This document shows, one piece after another, positions 32,883 to 44,599 of a stretch of DNA of 64,000 bases. The DNA comes from Channallabes apus. Its lineage: Eukaryota; Chordata; Actinopteri; Siluriformes; Clariidae. The notes under the pieces were generated by a model. That model had not been told where the DNA came from. It made no database searches and was given only the letters and a program-made list of their open reading frames with translations. The stretch is from the NCBI GenBank assembly GCA_030522415.1, contig CM060105.1, positions 12,921,206 through 12,985,205 of the forward strand. Reading direction: 5' to 3'. The first letter of the stretch is position 1, and each line of letters begins with the position of its first letter. The translations under genes were made by a program, and so were the position numbers.

Positions 32883-33286
32883 TTAATGGCTGCCGCTTGG
32901 AAATGCCGGCTATTCAACCCGCGACCTTATACACGCGAAGCATTGTTTTTTTTCAGGATCTCACCAGGACATTTACAATGGTTAATTTGTAGTAACATAT
33001 GTCTATAGCACAGGCGTTTAGTCAAACATATTTATACCGATCTTTTGCTGTTAATAAACAGAGACCTTTCTGACAGACAACGTGTGTGTGTGTGTCTGTG
33101 TGTGTGAATGAGTCATATAGATGCCGGGAATAGGACATCATACACGCGAAGCATTGTGTGTGTGTGTGTGTTTGACTGAGTCTCTCCTTATGTCAGAAAA
33201 GCTTACCGAAGCATAGCGCACTCGCCTCGTTACTAAACGAACATTAGAAAAACTTTATAAATATGTAGTGCAAAAAAAGCATGTAC

Positions 33287-33352
33287 CTTAAGCAGGAATC
33301 GAACCCGGGTCTCCCACGTGAAAGCGCCGAATCCTAACCACTAGACCACCAC
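33287..33352 (-). tRNA. tRNA-Glu-like pseudogene (TTC)
   Basis: On the minus strand: GGTGGTCTAGTGGTTAGGAT, anticodon loop CTTTCAC (TTC), and GGGTTCGATTCC (perfect B box). A T7 run about 15 nt downstream could terminate Pol III. The anticodon stem 3' side (GTGGG) and the acceptor stem do not pair well, so it is probably not a functional tRNA, although transcription is possible. Confidence 0.6.
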
Positions 33353-35397
33353 AATACTGCAACAAACAGCACACCACACTCATGTAGGCGCCATTTTGCT
33401 CCAGTGTAGAACAACAATGGCCGACGGCTCTTTTTTTCACTCTGGGCGGGTCTTTGCTAAAACACCAGTGTCAATCAACTGTAGTAGGAGCGGCCTCTGT
33501 CGTTGTGACTTCACACCGACAGGCTTTTGAAAATGGGCTGATTTCAGAAGGGGCATCTTATATTATTAAATTAAAAGAAAATCGCTGGGCGGCTCTTTAT
33601 CACTGTAGAGTGGTTGTGTACACACTCTCCTAACACACAATGCAGTCCAAACAGCTTGAAAAAGTCCATGTAGCACCGTAGGTGCCCTTTAAGGATGCAC
33701 CAATTGTGAAATTCTGGACCAAGACTGATGTTTATATGATGATTATAATGATTATAATGTGGTTGATGGATAAAACCCAGGTTTTTTTGTTTGGTTACAG
33801 CACTTGTGTATTTTATACAGAGAATGTTCTCATTTGCACGTTATAATAATCAGAAGCTTAGTTACATTGCTATACAGTAATGCCGACTAATGGCAATAGG
33901 TTTTTGTTAGTGTAAATTAAACGTGAATGTGTGTAGAGAAGAAGAGAGCTACGATGCTGCTCTAAATAACCTCCATGCTGAACCTGTCTTGTGGATCCTG
34001 GACTCGTGTGAATGATGTTTTATTTGGTCAGAGTAAAGTTACAGTGTGGAAATTCATCACAAGTGAGTTATTGGCTCTCTATGCTAATCGGCTATCACTT
34101 ATATTGCTAATAATTACAATGTCTCAGCAAAGGGGGTTGTACACTAGTAACCCAGTTTAAGGATCTTTCCTATGATGGAAACTTCAAAGCACTTTTGCTC
34201 TGGATAAGAACATCTGCACAAATGCCTAAATATAAATGTTGTATGAGGTGGTACTGTAGGGTTATATTGGTGTTTCTCGAAGTTGCAGCTGGATCAACTA
34301 CTGATGTCCCAGTCAGACCATGATTAACCAACACAAAACTGATGCAACACAACAGAAAAATGTTGATCATTGCCAGCGGTGAATGTTAAAATAAAATATC
34401 GGCCTCTGCAAATAAGTTATTTTATTTAAAATTTTATCATGTTGTATTTCTCACAATGTTCTCTAAATGGTAATACATTCATACAGAATTATTCACTTAA
34501 ATTTAGGGCTAAATTTAGGTTGTAGTATAAAGTGGTATAAAATGGTTTCTGATCAACACCAACAACATAACTGTGACACTGACGAAAATAATAAAGTGAG
34601 ACGATCACCATTAATAAAATTCCGATTGTGTTCATTGTGAAATGATGCAGTTAAACTGTAAGAGTGGACATGAGACAATGCAATAACACCATGATACGAG
34701 ACGTATCCCATGACAGTTTACACAATAATGACGAGACGGTGTTGAGGCAGAACATTTTATTTTAAATCCCAAAACATTTATCTTTATCTATAATTGCAAT
34801 TTACTGTCATAATAAACTGAAACTCTGACTGGACCACATCAGCATTGTTGTGAAACCCTGACGGGACATTGACTGACTTTTAAAAAAAATGTAAATTATA
34901 AATCAGTGTCATCATCGCTCCTCCTGCTGTCTGACATCACCCTGAAATGCAGGAGCAGGTCACACTTTAACTACACAGATGAGGAAAACACTTGTCTTTA
35001 TTTCCTCGTCCTATATAATTAATTCCTGGTTTCTCCACCAGCAGTACAAACACACTGTGCTTCTGAATGGTGTTAGACATCAGTGTGACTTACATCAAGT
35101 ACATCACACAGGTGTTGATTTTAACCTGCGTTTTAGATTGTGGTCAAACCAATCGTAATAGAAACTGGAGTGTTTGTATATACAGCAGGTTAGAGTAACT
35201 ACATTCAGAAAGCTGTATTATGGATGTGCTGTGAATTCTGGATAATGTGAAAATGCTAAACATAGTTTCAGTTTAAGTATTTTATGTGCATGCAGACAGA
35301 ATAAAACGAGGCTGTTGGACTGGTGTTTGCTCCTTACAGTTATGGTTTGCACCATAACGTCTCTTTCTGATTACCTTAATTTTACATTTCTAATTAT
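33353..35397. other. Intron sequence, no gene seen
   Basis: Between NLR repeat exons 2 and 3. It holds a SINE tail at 34190-34240 and nothing else that I can assign. Open frames at 33975-34160 and 35315-35842 have no family resemblance; the latter runs through a SINE. Confidence 0.5.
34190..34240 (+). mobile_element. SINE 3' fragment
   Basis: GCTCTGGATAAGAACATCTG followed by AAATGCCTAAATATAAATG matches the tail of the SINE at 14892-15087 with a few changes. Confidence 0.75.
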
Positions 35398-35771
35398 CCT
35401 TTCATTCATTAATTTTCTATACCGCTTAATCCTGTGTTCAGGGTCGCGGGGGACCTGGAGCCTATCCCAGGAGACTTCAGGCACTAGGCGGGGTACACCC
35501 TGGACAGGGTGCCAATCCATCGCAGGGCACACACACATACACACACTCACACCCAATCACACTATGGGCAATTTAGGAACGCCAATTAGCCTAACCTGCA
35601 TATCTTTGGACTGTGGGAGGAAACCGGAGTACCCGGAGGAAACCCACCAAGCACGGGGAGAACATGCAAACTCCATGCACACAGAGACGGGAATCGAGCC
35701 TGGCCGGGGAATCGAACCCAGACCCTGGAGGTGCAAGACAACAGTGCTAACCACTACACCACCGCGCCGCC
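35398..35771 (-). mobile_element. Full-length tRNA-SINE with L2-type tail
   Basis: On the minus strand it starts GGGCGGCGCGGTGGTGTAGT (A box) with B-box-like GGGTTCGATTCC, then GCATGTTCTCCCCGTGC, and ends in (TGAATGAA)n. A 13-bp target duplication, CATTTCTAATTAT, flanks it at 35385-35397 and 35772-35784. The intact duplication indicates a fairly recent insertion. Confidence 0.92.
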
Positions 35772-36038
35772 CATTTCTAATTATGAATGCTTTAAAGCAG
35801 TTAGGTTTTCTCTATGTGACATTGTGCTCTCTGTGCTACTAACTCTGGTGCTCCCATCTAGTGTGTATGACGAGGTAGAGCTCATCAAAATATTAAATGG
35901 AACGATCACAACACACGATAGGAGCTGCAAGTTCATCTCTCCTACTGTAGTATTTTGTTAATCAAGTAACATTGTTAATATTGTTCATATTCCTGACAAC
36001 TAACTTCTGTCTCATGTCCACTCTATAATGTTGTTCAG

Positions 36039-36155
36039 TAAACTCCAGATAAAGAGATCAGACTCACCAGAACCCAGCTGTGTCTCCATGAAGAGTGATT
36101 GGTCTATGGATCCTCCTAGGAACTTTAAACGTGGCGTCTCCTCATCTGTACACAG
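36039..36155 (+). CDS. NLR N-terminal repeat exon 3
   Basis: Third 117-nt copy, with TTGTTCAG acceptor and GTAACA donor. Reads KLQIKRSDSPEPSCVSMKSD, then WSMDPPRNFKRGV; GVSSSVHR replaces the GDSSSVHR of copy 2. Confidence 0.85.
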
Positions 36156-36471
36156 GTAACATCCCATAATTCTCAGAGTTAAAGTAAATCACATGATCTG
36201 TTCATTCTGCATAATGTAGTGATATTCTTTTACAGGGAAAAGAAGTGAAACTCAAATTGAAACAGGAAGATTTTTTTCCAATTCTACCATATTTTTCTTC
36301 AAATGTTAATGCACTCAAAACATTCCTAAAATTAGTACTAAGCTCCAGGTTTCCAGCAACCATGTAAAGGATAATCAGTACAGAGAATGAGTGAAACATT
36401 AGGCCTAAAATTTAGATTGTTGTATTCAAGTGGTTAAAAATTATTGTCTTTAACTATTTTCTTGTTCTCAG

Positions 36472-36525
36472 TGATCCACAGAAGACAGGAGACGGAAAGG
36501 AACAGATCATTATTACAGATACAGG
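36472..36525 (+). CDS. NLR linker exon
   Basis: A 54-nt exon between TTGTTCTCAG and GTAAGA, phase 2-2, reading DPQKTGDGKEQIIITDTG. This small exon sits before the FISNA-NACHT exon in many fish NLRs. Confidence 0.75.
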
Positions 36526-36735
36526 GTAAGATCAACACTAACTACATCACACACTGGTGTTAAAAACCTCTCTGCTGTTATTTCATACAGAGTGATTAGA
36601 TAATAACAAACATACAGGAGATATACAGAGTGACAAAATCATAAAGAACTGTCTGTGGTAACCACTCAGACCACTGTGATCTTTAATAATTAACCCCCAT
36701 GTCTCACCATGTCTTCCTACTTCACTCTGTCACAG

Positions 36736-38565
36736 ACTTGACTTGGAATCTGCTGCTGTAAATGAATTCCAGAAGAAGTTCAGATTAAATCTGATGAAGA
36801 AGTTTGAGTGTGTAAATGGAGTGATAATAAATCAGGAAAAGCGAACACTCCTGAATGAGATCTACACAGAGCTCTACATCACAGAGGGAGACAGTGGAGA
36901 CGTCAATAAAGAACATGAGGTGAGACAGATCGAGGCAGCGTCCAGGAGAACAACATCAGAGGAAACACCAATCAAATGCAGTGACATCTTTAAGTCCTTA
37001 TCTGATCAAGACAAACCCATCAGAACTGTGCTGACAAAGGGAGTCGCTGGCATCGGAAAAACTGTCTCTGTGCAGAAGTTCATTCTGGACTGGGCTGAAG
37101 GGAAAACAAATCAGGACGTCCCTCTCATATTTCCACTTGCTTTCAGAGAGCTGAATCTGATGAAGGAGCAGAAACTGAGTCTGATGGAGCTCCTTCATGT
37201 CTGTTTTAAGGAAACAAAAGAAACAGAAATGTCCAGTTTGGAAAAGGTTCTGTTCATTTTTGATGGATTGGACGAGTGTCGTTTCTCTCTGAATTTCCAG
37301 AACACAGTGAGAGTGTGTGATGTAAATGAATCAGCATCAGTGCCTGTGCTGCTGATAAACCTGATCAAAGGGAATCTGCTTCCCTCTGCTCTCATCTGGA
37401 TCACCTCCCGACCAGCAGCAGCTGATCAAATCCCCTCTGAGTGTGTCGATCGAGTCACAGAGGTACGAGGGTTCAATGACCCACAGAAGGAGGAGTACTT
37501 CAGGAAGAGGATCAGTGATCAGAGCCTGGCCAATGACATCATCACACACCTGAAGTCATTAAGAAGCCTCTACATCATGTGTCACATCCCAGTCTTCTGC
37601 TGGATCTCAGCTGCTGTTCTGGAGAAAATGTTAGGTGAAGCAGAGAGTGGAGAGATCCCCAAGACTCTGACTCAAATGTACACACACTTCCTCATCATTC
37701 AGATAAACATCATAAGAGAAAAGTACTCAGAGAAGCAGGAGAGTAATGAAGAAATGCTTCTTAAACTGGGACGACTGGCTTTTGAGCAGCTGAAGAAACA
37801 CAACCTGATCTTCTATGATGAAGACCTGAGAGAGTGTGGCATTGATGTGAGAGAAGCAGCAGTGTACTCAGGTGTGTGTACGCAGATCTTCAGAGAGGAG
37901 TTTGGGCTTCACCAGAGTAAAGTGTACTGCTTTGTTCATCTGAGTATTCAGGAGCATCTCGCAGCTCTGTATGTGCACCTGACATCCGTGAGAGAAAAGA
38001 GAAATGTTCTTCAACTGAGTCAAAGTAAAAAGTTGAATATTTTATCTAAGATGTCGTTGTTCTTTAAATCAGCGAGGTTCCGGGATATAAACAAAACAAT
38101 CTCAGATGTCCACATTAGTGCTGTATATCAGGCCTTAGACAGTCAGACTGGACATCTGGATCTTTTCCTCCGCTTTCTTCTGGGTCTCTCACTGGAGTCC
38201 AATCAGAAACTGTTACATGCCTTAGTAACACAGACAGGATGTAACTCACAGAGCAAAGAGGAAACAGTTCAGTACATTAAGAAGATGATCAGTGAAGATC
38301 TTCCTACAGAGAAATCCATCAATCTGTTCCACTGTCTGAATGAACTGGGTGATGATTCTCTAGTGGAGGAAATCCAACGCTACCTGAAATCTGGAAAACA
38401 AAGTGAACTCTCTCCTTCACAGTGGTCTGCTCTGGTGTTTGTGTTACTGACATCAGCAGAGGATCTGGAGGAATTTGACCTGAATAAATATTTCAGTCCA
38501 GAGAAGATAACAGAAGATGTTCTTGTGAGGGTGATGCCTGTGATTGCAGCGTCCAGAAAAGCAAC
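36736..38565 (+). CDS. NLRC3-like FISNA-NACHT exon
   Basis: One 1830-nt open exon after TCTGTCACAG, ending at a GTAAGT donor. It begins with the FISNA region ([33 protein letters not shown]), then the NACHT ATPase: Walker A GVAGIGKT (residues about 100-107 counted from 36743), Walker B FIFDGLDE (about 171-178) and sensor [12 protein letters not shown]2-like winged helix and HD2 regions follow ([16 protein letters not shown]). NLR NACHT domains bind ATP and oligomerise in the cytosol upon sensing danger; the ligand here is unknown. No stop or frameshift. No PYD or CARD is encoded upstream. Confidence 0.95.
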
Positions 38566-39674
38566 GTAAGTAAATCTGTATAAATCTGTTCTACTGTAGA
38601 AAGAGAGAAACTGAAAACACTTTGATTTACTTTAAGATGTTTTGAGCTTCAGGTGATACAGAGTGGTGTTAATGTGAATAAATAAATAGTTACATAAGAG
38701 AATAACGATCATGTGAACAAATGAATAAGACTGAAGGGCAGATATTAAATGTGTGGAAGACAGTTTCTGTCAAAAGTGAAAAACACTTTTTAACTCTTGC
38801 AGCATTAATGCCTTGTTGCCTGAAATAATGAGAAACATTATCGATATTCTGATTTCTTATGACAGTAAAGTTGTTTTTATACTGGATATTTAACGCGTAA
38901 CAATATTTAAATAAAGCAGTTTATTTTATTTACTAACCTTATTAATTTCACACCCATGTCTACAGTATTTAAAATTTTCATTGTAACTTTCTTTTATTTG
39001 TTTACACATTAAATGTGCAGTTATACACACACTGAGCCGATTTCATTGTTATTAGTAAAACATTCCTGTTATTATATCTTCATAGAAGGATTGTAATTGA
39101 TGTGAGTGGTTGTCAGGTTGTTGCCCCTTATCGGTGCACTGCTGTCGGCAAACCCCATTCAACCTGTGTGTGATTCTGGGACTTTTAATTTGCTTAAAGA
39201 TGCCTAGTTAGGATCATTTTGGACAGTCTAATGTCTCATTCTTATGCGTGTACATGCAAAAACTATGAAAAAACACATCACTTCCCTTTTACTTATTAAG
39301 TTGTTCATATTTTGTCTTTATAAATCCGTGCTTCAGATTTGCTGGGGTTAATGACGTTTGAGTGTAAAAGGGTGTAATCCGCTAAAGTGAAGATCCGTTG
39401 CTCACTAGTTCCTTACAGCGCTACAGTTCGCTACTCTGTGCTGTTGTGTGTGTGTATGTGCGTGCATTTCATATGTAGTTGTTTGAGCAGTTAGTAGTAT
39501 ATATGTATGTGTGACTGTTTCATATATGTGTATGCAAGTGTTTCATGTGTGTGTAAGTACAGTAAAGCTAAATCCCTAAATCTCCTTATAAAATATTGAT
39601 GATTATCAATGTGAGAATGAATGGCGAATTGTCGATATTTCACAGAAGCATATATATAATTAATTTCATTATAT
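38566..39674. other. Intron sequence, no gene seen
   Basis: Start of the 10-kb intron between the NACHT and first LRR exons. I see only GT-rich patches (39435-39560). Confidence 0.5.
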
Positions 39675-40060
39675 ATCATTAATTACACATTCAGAGTGTT
39701 TGTGGGAATTTAGATTTAATAATCCTGAACAAAAACATAATAAAGTTTAAGATCTAACATTGGCGTAAGTCCAGGAAAGGCCGCGCGCGCTGTGTGTACA
39801 TTACAGTTCTGTATTGTTAAACGGAAATCACATTTTAATGTTTTTTTGGGAGGATTTTCTTTTCAAACTAAATATCTTTGGTAACATTCACGGATAATTT
39901 CTTCTAAAACGTCCAAACTGCTAAAACTAAAGCAAATCCTAAATTCGCCGTAAATGAACCACTCCTTAGTTTAATGTTCCCCTACACGGTAAACAGTCTC
40001 CCTCTAGTGGATAACATCATGAACTACATGTGCGTGTGTGTGGAGTCATGAGTTAGAACA
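39675..40060 (+). repeat. Diverged copy of NLR intron 1
   Basis: TCATTAATTACACATTCAGA, AGTCCAGGAAAGGCCGCGCG, CTAAAACTAAAGCAAATCC and TGAACTACAT blocks match 20751-21070 in order. This is the region just after the first non-coding exon, now inside a later intron of the same gene. Confidence 0.8.
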
Positions 40061-40154
40061 GGGTGCAGTAACTCAGCCGGAATACTGGTGGCTTCTACAC
40101 CTACTTCCGCGTTCTCTTCAGTAAACTTCTCAGTCATTTCCGGTTTAGCGATGG

Positions 40155-40405
40155 CTACGTTCAAAGTCAACTTTATTGTCAATTCTGCCACATGTACAGG
40201 ACATACAGAGAAATGAAACTGTTACTCTCAGACCCTTAGTGGATAACAGATAACATTAAATACATAAAGTAGAATTTAAAAATAAAAATATGAATAAATA
40301 CAATTATACATATAATATATAAACAAATACAATATAGCAGTAAGGGCACATGGCAGAGAGTGTAAATGCAGACATACTGTATAGTGTAAATGAGGTATGA
40401 GGTAG
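40155..40405 (-). mobile_element. LINE 3' tail, truncated
   Basis: On the minus strand it ends CAGAATTGACAATAAAGTTG then ACTTTGAA, with TTCATTTCTCTGTATGTCC upstream, typical of a 5'-truncated LINE/SINE tail. The body is AT-rich and non-coding. It abuts the Harbinger element. Confidence 0.6.
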
Positions 40406-40605
40406 ACTAAGGCTGAATCCCATTTCTACCCCTTACCCCTTCACATAGCCCTACCCCTCCGTTTGGCGCGTTCACGTGAAGGGGTAGGGGTGTCTCATTT
40501 CTCTTTTGGTTGGAGGGGGAGGGGGAAGGGGAAGGGCCAGATAGCCCTTCAAACGAAGATTTTTCAGGACCTCACTTCAAACGAAGGGCTAAGAGAAATT
40601 TCAAC

Positions 40606-42023
40606 ATGGCGGCTCACTCGAGCAAACAGACCCATAAATGTAAGTAATTTTTTGCCATTAATAAAGATTTTTATGACAAGTTTTCATTATATGTATATTA
40701 CCTCTAGTCTTGTGTTTGTGTTTATGGTGATGTTATGTAAAGAAACGTTTGCAAAAAAAATCGCTAAAGTTTGCTAGCAGATAGCACCGATTGCACGATA
40801 TTACAAATATATATTTTTATGTCACATACACTTTACTGCATGCTACAAACAAATATGAAAGTTCAGTAGCACGGCAGTTTGCCGAGCATTTGATAACGCA
40901 TTGTTTGTTTTGCTTACGGCCATATGTGTACATGTAAATGAACGGTGCTTACACTATTCTTATTGCAACGTGACCACAGTTTTGTAATTTATTCTGTATT
41001 ATATTCTGTATAGGGACAGCTGAGGAAACCCGAAGGCTCATCCATTTTCGTGGAGAAAATGAGAAACTTTTTTTAAAATCAAAATACGGCGCAAAAAAAC
41101 TTTGGGAGTGAGTAATCTCTACATGCTACAGTGCTTTTTTTTCTGTCCCATTGTATACATGCATTTTATTGCTGTTTATATATAACAGGACATTAGTAAA
41201 AGACCTGGGGTTGGAGGGAATAGTGACGGGCCAACAGGCATCAAAAAAATGGGAGAATTTAAAGAAGAAATATAAGGTAAGTAATGTGGTGTTATGACAA
41301 CTATAGCAATTAAATTCTTTGCAGTCAATGTTTTACATTATTTGTGTGTACACACACCCACCCATCTACACACACACACTAATGTAAAACATGCATTGCA
41401 ATGAGAGGAGACAGTAAAAATATAAATAATGTGCTTGTGTCTTTTCAGGATTTAAGAACACCTACAACTGGTTCAGGAACAGATGCTGGAGAGGTAACAG
41501 TTGCTACATGGCAATATTTTGAAGACATGCATGAGGTGTTGGGTGCCAGGCCTTCTGTGGACCCTCCTGTGGTGGTTGCATCACTCACTGATGAGGAACC
41601 AACAGCAATCGTCATGGTAATGTTTTAAATACAATGTTTTTATAGTATGTGATTTGTTGTTTTGAGGGCAGAATGTAGCTGTTTTACAGAAGGAATGTAT
41701 CGCACATGATATATGACCATATTATGCATTTTTGGACTAAAGTACTTGTTTTGATCTTCTAGAAGATTGTTGAACCCAGTACTGCCACTGCAACAAACAC
41801 TACAGAAACCTCACCTTTGCCCAGTACGTCTGGAGCCAGCGCAGCAGCCCCCACAGCCATAGCAAGCCCCTTAACTCCTTCACCCAGAAAAAGAAAAAAA
41901 ACGAATCCCATTTTGGACTTCTTAGTTGCGGAGTCCCGGAAGGAGCAAAAACGCCACGAAGAGAGTGAGGCCAAGACTGAGAGGTTCCTTAATCTTTTTG
42001 AAAGAATGGTTGATAAAATGTAG
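40606..42023 (+). CDS. Harbinger Myb/SANT-like DNA-binding protein
   Basis: Five exons, 40606-40639, 41014-41107, 41189-41276, 41449-41616 and 41763-42023, all with GT-AG ends, give 214 residues. It starts MAAHSSKQTHKWTAEETRRL, a trihelix/Myb-like domain (FLKSKYGAKKLWE, GQQASKKWENLKKKYK). Then comes a proline/serine linker, a basic PSPRKRKKTNP signal and a C-terminal helix RFLNLFERMVDKM. In this family the protein recruits the transposase to the element ends and to the nucleus. The frame is kept across every junction. Confidence 0.88.
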
Positions 42024-42541
42024 TTGTGTTTCATATATTTTCTTCAAGCTGCACTATTGTTTCCAAGTTTACAATTCTAGTTATTTGTTGTTAGTCATTT
42101 AAATGCCATTTTTTGTTATTATGCCATTTTATATTTTATTTTCTTTATGTTTATATACATTGCAGTGCAATATTTAAGTAATCTGAAGGGCATTTACATA
42201 CCTATTTATATTAAAGTTTTATATATTTGAGGCAATAAAAAGCAATATTGACTATAAAAAAAGTGTGTCTGGGCAACATTAATGATACAAAGCACCATAA
42301 AGAAATACACAATTCCCCCTATTAATATGTATGAAAACATTTTATTATACATAAATGGATAAAAGGCATGAAAAAGTTATTAGCGTAGCAACGTGTTAAA
42401 ATATACACTACCAGTCAAAGATTTGGACACACCTTCCTATTAAAGAGAATGATATATAGTATATACTGTATACATAAAAAAAAAGATGTGAACTGTACGA
42501 ACAAATGTAAAATCTACTGTTTACACACATGTAACTCATTT

Positions 42542-44070
42542 TCATGGGTCCTGCACAATGCCTGAAACTAGGGCAGCCAATCTGTCTCTTGTACCATTCC
42601 CAGATGTTTCGGTGTGTGCCATAGCTTCCCGGGGAGGTTCAGAGTCAAACATTTCCCTTGAAATGTCATCATCAGGTTCTAGCAGGTCCCCATTGTCCAA
42701 ACACACATTGTGCAAAAAGGCACAGGAAGCAATTACCTGGGGTGCAAATGTTGGTTTGACTTCCAAAGCTTTAAAAAGTGTAGACCTCCATCTTGTCTTC
42801 ATTATGCCAAAAGCCCTTTCAATTATGCTGCGTCCCCTTGAGTGGTGGTAATTGAAGCGCCCCTGGATTTGTCCATTCACTGGCTCTTTGTAGGGTGTAA
42901 TCAAGCAGACTGGGGTGTCTAAACATGGATAGCCCCCATCACCCAGTATAATGTACCCTGTAGGGGGATACCGTTGTGCCCTATAAAATGAACTGTTTTT
43001 CAGTACACGTGTGTCATGAACTGACCCTGGATAGCCAACAAATATATCTAGGAACCGTCCACAGGAATCACATATTGCTTGCATGCTGATGGAATAAAAG
43101 CCCTTGTAGTTTAAATAGTCTATTTGGTGCTGCCGTGGGGGTTTGATCCTGATGTGCGTGCCATCTATTGCACCAACAACATTTTTAAATGCAGGGGTTC
43201 TTGACAGTTCAAAAAATCCTTGTCCCACTGCCTGCAGCTCCTCTGCTCGTGGAAAGAAGATGACATTCTTTAGTTTGACCCATATGTTTTGTGCCACTTT
43301 GTGGATTACACGGTGGACTGTTGCTTTTGGGACACTGAAAACACTGGACACTACCCGGTATGATAGTCCATGAGCCAGCCAGTAAACATAGATAAGAGTT
43401 TCCAGCTGATTACCCCAGCCATGATCATGTTCTCTGTGCAAGAGTCCCTGTAAAGCATTCATGGCTCTTCTGCTCAGGCGAAAATTCTGCTTCAACTCAA
43501 GCTCCTCATCAAACCACAACCGCAGAATTGGCACGTTATGGTTTAGCCTGCAGTATGATACTGGACCATCAGCCTGTAACAAAGAAGTTCCCCTCGTTAA
43601 TCTGCATTGCACTGACATGTCATTTATTGCCCCAAAACAAAGTAAAAAAGCTAATCTGCTAGCTAATCAAAAGGCTACCATGTACGATTGTAAACAATTT
43701 ACAGAGTAAAGTTAATACCTAACAGGGTACACACGTATGAAAACAATATGCTACCATGTAACCATCAAACAACGGTTGTCTTTTGTTATATGTAATTAAC
43801 AAATGTATGTAAACGTGCACATACAACACGAAAACATTATTTTATTTAACGTACATGTCCAGGTAACCGTTAGCAGTTAACGTTAGCGAGCTTTGCAGTT
43901 GCCTATGTTATTCAACAAAACATTTTTGCAGTCATCATACTCACCCCAGCCCGATCCACCAGCAATCTTAAGTGGCGGAGATATCGTCGTCTCCTTCGTC
44001 TCACAAAATTTGCTGAAGACAAATGCATAAAAATCGCTGCAATCCACATTGCTATGACTGACGGCGACAT
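42542..44070 (-). CDS. Harbinger transposase (HARBI1-like)
   Basis: Two exons on the minus strand, 44070-43945 and 43573-42542, give 385 residues. The first starts MSPSVIAMWIAAIF and contains FVRRRRRRYLRHLRLL. The second holds the DDE nuclease: D in NVVGAIDGTH, D in YIILGDGGYP and E in GRSIIERAFGIMK, plus an HTH around LSYRVVSSVFSVPKATVHR. The alternative start at 43618 in the unspliced frame lacks the arginine-rich exon. The splice is GTGAGT at 43944-43939 to TTGTTACAG. No stops are present, so it could be active (inference). Confidence 0.9.
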
Positions 44071-44294
44071 CTTGTAATGTGTGATAAACATCGGCGCATG
44101 TCCTCTGACGTGACATTAGGAACTAGCGACGACGTATGATGACGTATAACAGTGTTGTAGTGGTGTCCCATTTCTTAGGGGAAAAATTTAAACCCTTCCC
44201 CTTTCCACTTCGTTTCAAGGGACAAGGGGAATGGGAAGGGGAAGGGGTAGGGGTAGGGGAAGGGGTAGAAAATAGAAATGGGATTCAGCCTAAG

Positions 44295-44300
<6 letters not shown>

Positions 44301-44336
<36 letters not shown>
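44301..44336. repeat. GT microsatellite
   Basis: Long GT run followed by TATATA, just outside the Harbinger right end. Confidence 0.9.
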
Positions 44337-44348
<12 letters not shown>

Positions 44349-44599
44349 GCTGCATATATGGAGGAATGAAACCTGAGATAGTTACATATACACACTGAAT
44401 GACGCATATATAGTATGCGTAATCCATTGCGCCATCTGCTGAGAGAAATGAGAATCGCAGGTTGGAAAATGCAGGAAACATCATGCCGCCACGCAGCTGT
44501 CAGCAATTTCAAATAAATAAGAGCAAAATAGCTTTATACTGACTTTTACTGGTGCGATTTTGAAAATGTACAAAATTGGATCCGTACAGTTAGGTTTCA

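Larger units (their letters stand above)
32150..33250 (+). mobile_element. LTR-like repeat, second copy, interrupted
   Basis: Opposite-orientation relative of 4870-5580: GATATTAACGTGTTAAATCT, CTTCCTGTCTCCTCTTGCAT, CT-rich tract, then CTGTTAATAAACAGAGACC and ACAACGTGTGTG. About 535 bp (roughly 32411-32945) is inserted between CTCCTTTGATT and TCAGGATCTCACC. A second repeat of the motif ACACGCGAAGCATTG (about 32930 and 33143) suggests further rearrangement. Confidence 0.5.
40411..44290. mobile_element. PIF/Harbinger element, autonomous-looking
   Basis: Ends GGCTGAATCCCATTTCTA and its mirror (AGAAATGGGATTCAGCC) are flanked by TAA at 40408-40410 and 44291-44293, the 3-bp target duplication of Harbinger. 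Subterminal GGGGAAGGGG-type runs occur in both ends. It encodes two divergent-strand genes: a Myb/SANT-like protein (+) and a DDE nuclease (-), the two proteins known to be required for Harbinger transposition. Both appear open. Confidence 0.95.

Noticed and set aside
32810..33352. Functional tRNA-Glu genes
   Set aside because: Acceptor and anticodon stems have too many mismatches; called pseudogenes instead.
35315..35842. A 175-residue open frame
   Set aside because: Most of it is the minus-strand SINE read backwards.
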